Shown: piece after piece, positions 55,739 through 64,000 of the stretch
Numbering within the stretch: position 1 is the first letter of the stretch
Layout: each line of letters opens with the position of its first letter
From: an uncultured Bacteroidia bacterium
GTDB taxonomy: Bacteria > Bacteroidota > Bacteroidia > Bacteroidales > Prolixibacteraceae
DNA length: 64,000 bases
Direction of reading: 5' to 3'
Assembly: GCA_903897145.1 (NCBI GenBank)
Contig: CAIUAN010000034.1
Span: 42,582-106,581, forward strand
Notes under the pieces: model-generated
Databases searched by the model: none
Seen by the model: only the letters and a program-made list of their open reading frames with translations
What the model was told of the DNA's origin: nothing
Made by a program: the position numbers and the translations under genes

Positions 55739-57871
55739 ATGAATGAGAAAAAAGTCTATCAAATTCTAGAGATGGTATTATGGGTGATAAACCCATTACT
55801 TATCGTACTAGCTTTTTACAATCAAGAACTTAAGCCTGGATTATTCATGCTTTGGATGGGCAAATTTCATCCATTAGTCTTGCATTTTCCCATCGTTTTT
55901 GGGATTGTGATTGCCATTTACCTACTGTTTTTTCAACTTCGTCGCTTGCCCTCAGATACAGAGAAGTTAATTCTGGCTCTGAATGGCGTTTTTGCAACGG
56001 CTGTAGCCATATTGGGTTTGCTCTTATCAAAGCAAAATACCTATGATGGCGATCTTATAAACTGGCATAAATGGGGTGGAATAGCCATAGCGCTTCTAAG
56101 TTGGGCTATCGTTTATCTACTAGAACTTCAAGTTAAACAGAAGAAATATCTAGCGATCTGTTTTTTCATCGTGTTAACTGTTGCGACTCACAAAGGTGCA
56201 CAGCTGACTCATGGTGTTAACGCATTAGGTTTTCCTCAGGCTGCATCGACTGTTTCAGAACAAAATCCGAGTGACAGTAAATCAATCTATGTCACCACTA
56301 TCGCTCCTATTTTGGATCAGAAATGTGTTGCCTGTCATAATGCAGATAAAGCCAAAGGCGGATTACGATTAGATTCTCCTGAATACATCCTTAAAGGGGG
56401 TAAAGATGGCAGCATTTTAAAAGGTGATGCTGGCCAATTAGGGATGCTACTCGAACGAATTCATTTACCGTTAACCGAGGAGAAACATATGCCGCCAGAT
56501 GGCAAAGAGCAGCTTACTAAAACCGAGTTAAGTATCTTAACCAGCTGGATTAAATCAGGAAGTAATTTCCAAAATAAAATCGGCGATATCACTTCTACAG
56601 ATAGTCTAGCATTGCTAATCGGACAACCGAAGAAAGTTTTGGTCGAGAAATTTGAGCCGAAGCATAATCTTCCAGATCTTAAAAAGTATAATTCGAATTA
56701 CTGTACAACAAATTATCTTTTTCATGGTTCAGACGAAGTAGAAGTTAACTTCTATCAAGGAACGTTCTATAACCGAGATAATCTAAAGAAATTGTCGGGT
56801 TTAAGCTCTAATATTATTAGTTTAAATATGTCAGGAATGCCATTAACCAACGACGATCTAGACATTATTCTTGGATTTAAAAACTTACAGCGTTTGAATC
56901 TGAATAATACAAAGCTAACCATTGAGGCATTACAAGGCGTTAAATCGTTAACAAAGCTCAGGTTATTATCTATTTGTGGTATTGAATTCAATAATTCTAC
57001 ACTTGATAAGTTCCTTGCTACAGCGAAGTTTAAAGAGCTTAATGTTTGGACTAAAGATGGCACACCTAAAGATCTTGAACCAATCATCAAGAAATATCCA
57101 AACATACTATTTAATGTTGGTGACAATCTCAAAACGACATTTGTGAAGATCAGTAAACCAACCATCGAGCAAGATTCTTTGATTATCTCGGATCACCTGG
57201 ATATCAAATTAAATGCTCTATTAAAAGGTGTTGTCATTCGATATACTACTGACGGAACTGATCCAGACAGTCTTAAAAGTTCGGTTTACGAGAAGCCTTT
57301 CAGAATCAAAGAAAATACGACCTTAAAGATTAAAGCATTCCGTGATGGATGGACTGGCAGTGAAATTGTTAAAAAAACTTTTTACAAATCGGAGATTCAT
57401 CCTGATTCTATCTTTCTACTAACTCAGCCGGACATCAAACATCCTGCTCACGGAGCTAAAACACTGATTGATTTTGAATTAGGTGAAAATAATAGATATA
57501 CGGATAAGTGGTTAGGGTATAAAGAAACGAGTCTTGATTTTCTTATTGGATTTAAAGAGCCTAGAATGCTAAAATCAGCTTATTTAAATGCATTCATTGA
57601 TTTAGGAGGCATGATCTTTCCAATTGCTTCAATCACTGTTCAGGGAAGTAATGATGGTATTAGCTACAAAAAGATAGCCAAGACAAGTTTTCCTCCAGCA
57701 AAAGAGGGCGATCCTAATGGACCACAATCCTTCACTTGCCCCTTCCCTGCAGGTACCATCTATAAATTCTACAAGTTTAATGTATCCAACTTAAAGCATC
57801 TTCCAGCTTGGAAGAAAGACAACAAAGGGAAGCCAGCTTGGATATTCGTTGATGAGTTGTTTCTTAACTAG
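55739..57871 (+). CDS. Membrane cytochrome with LRR, CHB_HEX_C and sugar-binding-like domains
   Basis: 710 residues. About four transmembrane helices (residues 12-160, DUF2231-like). CVACH at 196-200 in a planctomycete-type cytochrome domain (KCVACHNADKAKGGLRLDS). A leucine-rich region follows (about 350-440, LNMSGMPLTNDD, LQRLNLNNTKL). Then a chitobiase/hexosaminidase C-terminal-type domain (VIRYTTDGTDPDSLKS) and a C-terminal F5/8-type beta sandwich (ITVQGSNDGISYKKI). It is the last gene of the operon, 2 bp after DUF1501. Probably anchors the exported system and transfers electrons. Confidence 0.82.
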   Translation: MNEKKVYQILEMVLWVINPLLIVLAFYNQELKPGLFMLWMGKFHPLVLHFPIVFGIVIAIYLLFFQLRRLPSDTEKLILALNGVFATAVAILGLLLSKQNTYDGDLINWHKWGGIAIALLSWAIVYLLELQVKQKKYLAICFFIVLTVATHKGAQLTHGVNALGFPQAASTVSEQNPSDSKSIYVTTIAPILDQKCVACHNADKAKGGLRLDSPEYILKGGKDGSILKGDAGQLGMLLERIHLPLTEEKHMPPDGKEQLTKTELSILTSWIKSGSNFQNKIGDITSTDSLALLIGQPKKVLVEKFEPKHNLPDLKKYNSNYCTTNYLFHGSDEVEVNFYQGTFYNRDNLKKLSGLSSNIISLNMSGMPLTNDDLDIILGFKNLQRLNLNNTKLTIEALQGVKSLTKLRLLSICGIEFNNSTLDKFLATAKFKELNVWTKDGTPKDLEPIIKKYPNILFNVGDNLKTTFVKISKPTIEQDSLIISDHLDIKLNALLKGVVIRYTTDGTDPDSLKSSVYEKPFRIKENTTLKIKAFRDGWTGSEIVKKTFYKSEIHPDSIFLLTQPDIKHPAHGAKTLIDFELGENNRYTDKWLGYKETSLDFLIGFKEPRMLKSAYLNAFIDLGGMIFPIASITVQGSNDGISYKKIAKTSFPPAKEGDPNGPQSFTCPFPAGTIYKFYKFNVSNLKHLPAWKKDNKGKPAWIFVDELFLN

Positions 57872-57893
57872 CATTGAAGCACTACTAACAGAC

Positions 57894-57930
57894 CAATAAA
57901 AAAGGCGCTCAATGAGCGCCTTTTTTATTG
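57894..57930. terminator. Bidirectional terminator between the operon and tkt
   Basis: 18-bp perfect arms (57894-57911 and 57913-57930), core AAAAAAGGCGCTCA / TGAGCGCCTTTTTT, between convergent genes. Confidence 0.9.
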
Positions 57931-57944
57931 GATTAAAGGTTTGC

Positions 57945-59972
57945 TTAACCAAGTAATGCTTTTACCTGATTGTAGATATTTTCTGCTGTAAAACCAAGCT
58001 GTTGGTCTAGAACATCATATGGAGCAGAGAAACCAAAAGAACTCAATCCCCAGACTGCGCCTGAGTCACCGACCAACCCTTTTAAGGTTACTGGTAATCC
58101 AGCAGTAAGTCCAAACTTAGGAACATTAACTGGAAGAACTTGTTCTTGGTATGCTTTATCCTGATTTCTAAATAAACCTTCAGAAGGAACCGAAACGATA
58201 CGAACTTTTAAACCATCTTTCTCGCGCAACAGATGAGCACCTTCCACTAAAGAGGCAACCTCTGAACCAGAAGCCAAAAGTATAACGTCTGGGCTAACAA
58301 CATCTTCAACGATATAAGCCCCTTTTGCCGCCATTTTAGCCTCTTGGTAACGATCGGATTTAGCCGGTAAATCTTTGATGTTTTGTCGTGATAAAATTAA
58401 CGCTGTTGGTGTTGAGACATTCTCGATGGCAAGTTGCCAAGCCACCGTAGTCTCTTGAGCATCCGCAGGGCGAAGTACTAACGTTGAATTTTCACCATGG
58501 TGATTTTTCAAATGTTCCATAAGGCGCAGTTGTGCCTCATGCTCCACCGGTTGATGTGTTGGTCCGTCCTCTCCCACTCTAAATGCATCATGAGTCCAGA
58601 TATACTTGATAGGCAACTCCATTAGAGCAGCCATACGCAAGGCAGGTTTCATATAATCGGAGAAGACAAAGAATGTTCCGCAAGCCGCAATAATTCCGCC
58701 ATGCAGAGCGATGCCATTCATGATCGATGCCATGGTTAATTCGCAAACGCCAGCTTGTAAAAATGCACCTGAGAAATCGCCATTCTTAAATGCTTTGGAG
58801 TTATTTAAAAATCCATCAGTCTTATCTGAATTTGAAAGATCGGCGGATGAGACAATCATATTCTCAATACCCTTAGCAAATGCTCCTAAAACGGTTGCAG
58901 ATGCATTTCTTGTTGCTGCACCCGACTTTTGCACAATGGCAGAATAGTCAAACTCTGGTGCATCGCCTGAGAGAAACTTTTCAAGCTTAGCGGCCAATGC
59001 TGGATTTGCAGCTGCCCATGCATCTTCTTCTTTATTTTTCTCATTTGCCCAAGCTGTTAGGGTCTCTATGCGTTTCGCATAAAGCTCAGCTGCTTCTGGA
59101 AAGATCGTGAATGGATTTTCTGGATCACCACCAAGGTTAGCAATCGTTTTCTTAAATGAAGCTCCGGCATGCGTTAAAGGCTGACCATGTGTTGAACATT
59201 GACGTTCAAAGTTAGATCCATCCTCTTTTATTGCCCCTTTACCCATAATTGTTTTACCAATGATCAAGGTTGGTCTAGCAGACTCTTTTTGAGCGGCCTT
59301 CAGAGCGGTGCGAATAGCATCAGGATCATTTCCAACAATCGTTAGAACATTCCAACCCCACGCCTTATATTTCATCTCTGTATCTTCTGACGTAACAGCA
59401 TCCGTCTCAGTAGATAATTGGATATCGTTTGAATCGTAGAACATAATAAGGTTACTCAAACCTAAGTAACCTGCTAAACGTCCAGCGCCCTGTGAGATCT
59501 CTTCTTGAATACCGCCATCTGAGATGAAGGTATAGGTCTTATGAGCCATCCACTCGCCAAAACGAGCGACTAAAAAGCGTTCTGCAATTGCAGCACCCAC
59601 GGCCATCGTATGACCTTGTCCCAATGGACCAGAGGTATTCTCTACGCCACGCTCAGGATCCACTTCAGGATGGCCAGGCGTAACAGAACCCCATTGTCTG
59701 AACCCTTTTAGATCATCAAGACTATAATTTTCACCTAGTGCCAATACAGAATAGAGCATTGGAGACATATGACCTGGATCAAGAAAAAATCGATCTCTAA
59801 AAGGCCAAGTCATATCACTTGGATCGTAATTTAAAAATTCGGTATATAAAATATTGACAAAATCAGCTCCCCCCATTGCACCTCCTGGATGCCCTGAATT
59901 TGCCTTTTCAACCATCGCTGCAGAAAGTATTCGAATGTTATCTGCCGCCCGGTTTGTACCTGAATTACTCAT
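57945..59972 (-). CDS. tkt: Transketolase
   Basis: 675 residues. It moves two-carbon units between sugar phosphates in the pentose-phosphate pathway. Features: ANSGHPGGAMGGADF, PGHMSPMLYSVLAL, SGPLGQGHTMAVG, DGGIQEEIS (ThDP) and EDGPTHQPVEHEAQLR (pyrimidine part). The length matches bacterial transketolases. It follows serA after 59 bp on the minus strand. Confidence 0.95.
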   Translation of the reverse strand: MSNSGTNRAADNIRILSAAMVEKANSGHPGGAMGGADFVNILYTEFLNYDPSDMTWPFRDRFFLDPGHMSPMLYSVLALGENYSLDDLKGFRQWGSVTPGHPEVDPERGVENTSGPLGQGHTMAVGAAIAERFLVARFGEWMAHKTYTFISDGGIQEEISQGAGRLAGYLGLSNLIMFYDSNDIQLSTETDAVTSEDTEMKYKAWGWNVLTIVGNDPDAIRTALKAAQKESARPTLIIGKTIMGKGAIKEDGSNFERQCSTHGQPLTHAGASFKKTIANLGGDPENPFTIFPEAAELYAKRIETLTAWANEKNKEEDAWAAANPALAAKLEKFLSGDAPEFDYSAIVQKSGAATRNASATVLGAFAKGIENMIVSSADLSNSDKTDGFLNNSKAFKNGDFSGAFLQAGVCELTMASIMNGIALHGGIIAACGTFFVFSDYMKPALRMAALMELPIKYIWTHDAFRVGEDGPTHQPVEHEAQLRLMEHLKNHHGENSTLVLRPADAQETTVAWQLAIENVSTPTALILSRQNIKDLPAKSDRYQEAKMAAKGAYIVEDVVSPDVILLASGSEVASLVEGAHLLREKDGLKVRIVSVPSEGLFRNQDKAYQEQVLPVNVPKFGLTAGLPVTLKGLVGDSGAVWGLSSFGFSAPYDVLDQQLGFTAENIYNQVKALLG

Positions 59973-60031
59973 TGTAATTTATTTATAGTTAATACTTTAA
60001 ATTGAAGCGATTAAACCTAACGATTCGAACC

Positions 60032-61207
60032 TTACTTCGCCTGAAGGGCCCGAACCACAAACACACCATCAATTGCCTTTACTTTCGCAATGATATCATC
60101 CGATAGTGTGTCATTACTTGCATCGATAATGTTATAAGCAATATCCCCTTTGTTTTTATTCAGCATATTGTCAATATTAATACCCGCCTGAGCCAATATG
60201 GTCGTAATCTGACTGATAATATTAGGGATGTTTTTATTGGTAACCAGCAATCGTGCTCCATTGTTACGCTCTAATTCAGCGCCGGGGAAGTTTACAGAAT
60301 TACGGATATTTCCATTCTCAAAGAAATTTCGAATCTGCTCAGCAGCCATGATTGCACAATTTACTTCCGACTCATTTGTAGAGGCTCCTAAATGAGGAAT
60401 AGCCATTACTTTATCGCATTTCAAAAGTTCTTCATTCGGGAAGTCGGTTAAGTAAGCCCCAACTTTACCACCATTTAAGGCAGCAATGATATCGGCATCA
60501 ACAACTAATTCACCACGAGCAAAATTTAAAATCTTAACACCGTCTTTCATCAGTTTAATCCTTTCGGTGTTGATAAATCCGGTAGTCTCAGCGAGCAATG
60601 GAACTTGAAGGGTAATAAAATCAGCTTTTGCCAACATAGGCTCGATACCATAAGCACGAGTTACATCGTGGTGCAAATTCCAAGCGTGATCGATTGAGAT
60701 GTAGGGATCATATCCAATAACGTTCATTCCAAGTGATTGAGCTGCATTTGCAACTAAAACACCGATGGCACCCAAACCAATAACACCTAATGTTTTGCCT
60801 TTAATTTCGCTGCCTCCAAAGTTAGCTTTACCCTTTTCTACCAATGGCGGAACTTTATCACCTTCACCGATCAACGTTTTTGCCCATTGAACACCTCCAA
60901 CTAAGTCTCTTGAAGCCATTAAAAGACCAGCAATTACTAGCTCTTTAACACCATTGGCATTCGCGCCAGGGGTATTAAATACAACAATTCCGTTTTCGGT
61001 ACATTTCGCAATTGGAATATTGTTAACACCCGCACCAGCACGTGCAATGGCTTTAACAGATTGTGGGATCTCCATATCATGCATGCTAAAACTACGCAGC
61101 ACGATCGCATCTGGTTGTGCGATATCATTTGAAATCTCATATTTTGAACTTGGAAATACCTGAAGACCCTCTTGATCGATCTTGTTAAGTGTTTGAATTT
61201 TATACAT
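60032..61207 (-). CDS. serA: D-3-phosphoglycerate dehydrogenase
   Basis: 391 residues. It oxidises 3-phosphoglycerate for serine synthesis. NAD-binding LGVIGLGAIGVLVANAAQSLG, catalytic Arg in LNFARGELVVD, catalytic His in IPHLGASTNESE and a C-terminal ACT-like regulatory domain (about 320-391). The N-terminal SMHDMEIPQSVKAIARAG region is typical. Serine feedback is plausible but not shown. Confidence 0.93.
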   Translation of the reverse strand: MYKIQTLNKIDQEGLQVFPSSKYEISNDIAQPDAIVLRSFSMHDMEIPQSVKAIARAGAGVNNIPIAKCTENGIVVFNTPGANANGVKELVIAGLLMASRDLVGGVQWAKTLIGEGDKVPPLVEKGKANFGGSEIKGKTLGVIGLGAIGVLVANAAQSLGMNVIGYDPYISIDHAWNLHHDVTRAYGIEPMLAKADFITLQVPLLAETTGFINTERIKLMKDGVKILNFARGELVVDADIIAALNGGKVGAYLTDFPNEELLKCDKVMAIPHLGASTNESEVNCAIMAAEQIRNFFENGNIRNSVNFPGAELERNNGARLLVTNKNIPNIISQITTILAQAGINIDNMLNKNKGDIAYNIIDASNDTLSDDIIAKVKAIDGVFVVRALQAK

Positions 61208-61547
61208 ATCTGTGGATTAAGAATTCGCAATTTGTGCAACTACAAATATGGCAAAATTGGGCGAGTTTTACCCAATCATTAGGTTAAATAATGATTATTT
61301 ATTTTTCAACAATGCCTAATAAGTTCAAAAGTAGATGAGATTAAAACAAAACATATTATGAAGATTACTTATACCAAATTTAAATTCAACCACAATTTAT
61401 CCCTGATAGAATTTAAAACAGGTAGAACATGTTAAGTTATTATAATCTTATGCTAAATAGCAACCCTAATTAGCTAAGAATAGCTCAATATTCCTTAATT
61501 TTGCTTATATCTTTATTTGAACTCTTTTGCATAACCAACGATACAAT
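61208..61547. other. serA-pta divergent intergenic region
   Basis: 340 bp, AT-rich, containing promoters of both genes. For pta, TAATTTTG at 61496-61503 fits the -7 consensus but lacks a clear -33 partner. No RNA gene is recognised. Confidence 0.4.
61243..61275 (-). promoter_or_regulatory. Putative serA promoter
   Basis: On the minus strand, TTG (61273-61275) and CATATTTG (61243-61250) are separated by 22 bp, with one mismatch to TAnnTTTG. The start codon is 35 bp further on. Confidence 0.4.
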
Positions 61548-62540
61548 ATGGAATTCATCAATCAAATTAAAGAAAGAGCCAAAACCCTTCAAAATAAAAT
61601 TGTTTTACCCGAAGGTACTGATTTCAGAACACTTAAAGCTGTAGAGCAAGTAATAGAGGATAAATTGGCTCAGATCATTCTTTTGGGGGATCCTATTGAA
61701 ATTAAAGCGCTTGCTTTAAAAGAGGGAATTAACATTACTGAAGCTGAGATCATAAATCCGAAAACATCGCCCAAAAGAGAGCAGTATGCAGCTTTAATGG
61801 TCGAGATAAGAAAAGATAAAGGGCTAACTACTTCAGAGGCTTTAGATGCCTTAAACAATCCATTAGTCTTTGGTTCATTGATGGTTAAAGCCAAAGATGC
61901 GGATGGCGAAATTGCTGGTGCCATAAATTCTACTGGCGACGTCCTACGACCTGCACTTCAATACATAAAAACTGTGCCAGGAGTGAGTGTTGTCTCAGGC
62001 GTATTCTTCATGGTGTTTAAAGATAAAAGCATTGGCGATAATGGAATATTAGTCTTTGCTGACTGTGCTGTTATGCCAGATCCTACTGATCGTCAATTAG
62101 CGGAGATCGCCGTTTCAACAGCAAAAACAGCTCAATCTATTGCACATCTTTCACCTCGAGTAGCGATGCTCTCATTTTCTACTAAAGGGAGCGCAAAACA
62201 TCCTCTTGTTGATAAAATGACCAGCGCCACCCGTATAGCCAAAGAGTTAGATCCCGAATTAATAATCGATGGAGAACTTCAATTGGATGCTGCATTAATT
62301 GAATCAGTTGGCTTATCAAAAGCCCCAGGAAGCACAGTTGCAGGAAAAGCTAATATCTTAATTTTTCCTGGTCTTGAATCGGCTAATATTGGGTATAAAT
62401 TAGTGCAACGACTTGCAGGAGCCGAAGCAATTGGTCCAATCCTTCAGGGTATGGCCGCACCAATTAACGATTTATCAAGAGGTTGTTCTGTGGCCGACAT
62501 TGTAAATTTAATTGCGATTACTGCAACGCAGGCTGGATAA
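61548..62540 (+). CDS. pta: Phosphate acetyltransferase
   Basis: 330 residues from the ATG at 61548; a TTG at 61527 would add seven residues of poor fit. It transfers acetyl between acetyl-CoA and phosphate. Family signatures: KIVLPEGTDFRTLKA, INSTGDVLRPALQ, VLVFADCAVMPDPT-like ILVFADCAVMPDPT and NILIFPGLESANIGYK. Single-domain form without the DRTGG extension. ackA is not visible next to it. Confidence 0.93.
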   Translation: MEFINQIKERAKTLQNKIVLPEGTDFRTLKAVEQVIEDKLAQIILLGDPIEIKALALKEGINITEAEIINPKTSPKREQYAALMVEIRKDKGLTTSEALDALNNPLVFGSLMVKAKDADGEIAGAINSTGDVLRPALQYIKTVPGVSVVSGVFFMVFKDKSIGDNGILVFADCAVMPDPTDRQLAEIAVSTAKTAQSIAHLSPRVAMLSFSTKGSAKHPLVDKMTSATRIAKELDPELIIDGELQLDAALIESVGLSKAPGSTVAGKANILIFPGLESANIGYKLVQRLAGAEAIGPILQGMAAPINDLSRGCSVADIVNLIAITATQAG

Positions 62541-62660
62541 TTAATTATTTTAACAGTGCATTTATTATTAATGACTTAACAAATCTTAATTAAATAAAAC
62601 TTATAGATATTTAGCACTATCTATACTACCATTTATAATAGATCACTTACCTATTTCAAT

Positions 62661-63983
62661 ATGGAAGAACTAATTATAGAACCCATTGAGGATTTCGGGT
62701 TAATCAAAAAATCGCACCAACGGACACTATTCTCTAAAATAGGAATTGTCGGCTGTGGCAAGGATGGACAAAACATTGCGCGCATAGCGAGTGCGAATGG
62801 TATCGAAGTGGTATTTATTGAGCTTAGCGAAGCCCGTATCCAAAATGCATACGAGAGGTTAAACACCGTACTGGACCAAAGAATCAATCACTGGGGACTA
62901 ACCTTAGGGGAGAAGAAATTGATCCTTTCAAAGATTAAAGGGAGTTTAGACTACATAGACTTAGTGGGGTGTGATTTTGTAATTGAAGCTATTCGTGCAG
63001 AGACAAGCGAAGCGGGAATGCAACGCATCCTCAAAATCACGGTGCAGTTACACGGGGACAAGGCGCAGGAAAAGGAAGTGGTGGTGGACACGACGGTGCA
63101 GGAGAAAAACATCACCCATCCCACCGACACGAAGCTGGCGCACAAGATTATTCGGCGCTGCTGGAAGCTGGCGGATGGGAACGGGGTGAAGCTGCGCCGG
63201 CGCTACCGCAAGGCGGTGCGGCAATGTGTGATGGCCCAACGCTGGCGCAAAGACCCGAGGCAACGGAAGACCGCGCAGCGGGCGTTGCGCAAAATGAAAG
63301 TCATCGCGGGCCGGTTGATCCGCGAACTGGAGCGCAAACTGGCAGTGAGCAGCCACGCCGAACAACGGGAGAACTTCGCGTTGTATCGGCGGGTGTTGCG
63401 CCAAAAAACCGGGGACAAAGACAAAGTGTATTCCCTGCATGAGCCGCAGGTTTATTGCATGAGCAAGGGCAAGGAGCACAAGAAATACGAGTTTGGCAGC
63501 AAGGCGTCAGTGGTGATGACCAAGACGCACGGGGTGATTGTGGGCGCGGTGGCCCATGCGGAAAACCTTTATGACGGCGATGCGTTGCGACCGGCCTTGG
63601 AACAAACCCGGGCCATCACCGAACAGCAACCGGCCAAAGCCATCGTGGATCGCGGGTATCGGGGACGCAAGGAAGTGGACGGAACGGAAGTGTTGCTGCC
63701 AGGCAAACCCAAGCCGGGACAAAGCAAACGGGAAAGCGCAAAGCGGCGGGCGCAGTTTCGGCGGCGGGCGGCGATTGAGCCGGTCATCAGCCATTTGAAA
63801 CATCAATACCGGTTGATCCGTTGCTTCTTGAAAGGCTTCGTTGGCGACCAGATGAACCTGCTCCTGGCAGCCGCCGCGTGGAACTTGAAGAAGTGGCTGC
63901 GGATGGCGGCGCTTTTTTGGCTTCAATTGATTCGCCTCCTTGTGGCCAACCAAACTCTGCCCGCTTCGGCTTCCTGTCCGTAA
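62661..63983 (+). CDS. Chimeric frame: 3-hydroxyacyl-CoA dehydrogenase start joined to IS5-family transposase
   Basis: 440 codons. Residues 1 to about 120 are an NAD-binding 3-hydroxybutyryl-CoA dehydrogenase start (IGIVGCGKDGQNIARIAS, VVFIELSEARI, DFVIEAIRAE). From about residue 124 the frame is an IS5-family transposase: first catalytic Asp in VVDTTVQEKNI, second in IVDRGYRGRK and Glu in RRAAIEPVISHLK. The first about 100-130 residues of the transposase are missing and codon use turns GC-rich. The fusion protein is unlikely to be functional; see findings. Confidence 0.75.
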   Translation: MEELIIEPIEDFGLIKKSHQRTLFSKIGIVGCGKDGQNIARIASANGIEVVFIELSEARIQNAYERLNTVLDQRINHWGLTLGEKKLILSKIKGSLDYIDLVGCDFVIEAIRAETSEAGMQRILKITVQLHGDKAQEKEVVVDTTVQEKNITHPTDTKLAHKIIRRCWKLADGNGVKLRRRYRKAVRQCVMAQRWRKDPRQRKTAQRALRKMKVIAGRLIRELERKLAVSSHAEQRENFALYRRVLRQKTGDKDKVYSLHEPQVYCMSKGKEHKKYEFGSKASVVMTKTHGVIVGAVAHAENLYDGDALRPALEQTRAITEQQPAKAIVDRGYRGRKEVDGTEVLLPGKPKPGQSKRESAKRRAQFRRRAAIEPVISHLKHQYRLIRCFLKGFVGDQMNLLLAAAAWNLKKWLRMAALFWLQLIRLLVANQTLPASASCP

Positions 63984-64000
63984 AAAAGTTTTTCAGGAAC
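63025..64000 (+). mobile_element. IS5-family insertion sequence, 5'-truncated
   Basis: High-GC DNA unlike the rest of the window. It contains the internal and C-terminal transposase coding sequence with stop at 63981-63983. The right end is not certain because the window ends 17 bp after the stop. No left inverted repeat or target duplication is visible at the junction. Confidence 0.75.

Noticed and set aside
63048..63983. Minus-strand and alternative-frame open frames in the final kilobase
   Set aside because: They arise from the high GC of the transposase region; only one frame carries DDE residues.

Overview
The window is about 64 kb of a Bacteroidota chromosome (low GC throughout, except the last 1 kb). 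Pointers to the phylum are a TonB-dependent receptor, a DUF5606 protein, an E1 alpha-beta fusion, ClpC with an N-terminal repeat domain, and several TTG-N17-23-TAnnTTTG-type promoters. The pyrD/pyrK dihydroorotate dehydrogenase pair, methylglyoxal synthase, phosphate acetyltransferase and long PurC would suit the Bacteroidales/Marinilabiliales side of the phylum, but the sequence does not settle the order.

Layout. 1-15 kb is mostly housekeeping: a truncated Tat-exported Gfo/Idh/MocA oxidoreductase, a TonB receptor, DUF5606, phoH-purC, mazG, clpC, gyrA, a TPR protein, msrB, mgsA and a Bax-like glucosaminidase. 15-22.8 kb on the minus strand holds flavodoxin, a 2-oxoacid dehydrogenase E2-E1 pair, a pyrK-pyrD-serine hydrolase operon and an XRE regulator with a palindromic operator array upstream. 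22.8-24.2 kb is non-coding: an AT-rich stretch followed by a tandem repeat of about 167 bp. 24.2-33.3 kb holds a probable four-gene operon (esterase, NUDIX, aminopeptidase P, outer-membrane metalloprotease-like protein), a LysE exporter, a thioesterase, two different tRNA-Lys genes around an SDR gene, and a Bor-like lipoprotein. 33.4-33.7 kb is a cluster of strong palindromes.

35-42 kb looks like a surface-glycan accessory region: methyltransferase, half-size EamA transporter, GT2 glycosyltransferase, TMTC-like membrane TPR protein, ECF sigma factor and UDP-HexNAc dehydrogenase. It contains a small tandem duplication that left a relic of the EamA 3' end. 42-49.5 kb carries polyamine genes (carboxynorspermidine synthase homologue, agmatine deiminase, N-carbamoylputrescine amidase), a frameshifted GH106-like alpha-L-rhamnosidase and a second CubicO-type hydrolase. 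At 49.7 kb is an acyl-carrier-protein/PlsC fusion. 50.9-57.9 kb is a tight four-gene operon of the kind best known from Planctomycetes and Verrucomicrobia: a Tat-exported beta-propeller, a PSC1-DUF1549-DUF1553 haem protein, a DUF1501 protein and a membrane cytochrome carrying LRR, CHB_HEX_C and sugar-binding-like domains. This is the best candidate for an incompletely understood system here.

58-62.5 kb returns to core metabolism (transketolase, SerA, Pta). At about 63.02 kb the composition switches abruptly to high GC, and a 3-hydroxyacyl-CoA dehydrogenase reading frame runs in frame into the middle of an IS5-family transposase. This is either a truncated insertion element or an assembly chimera.
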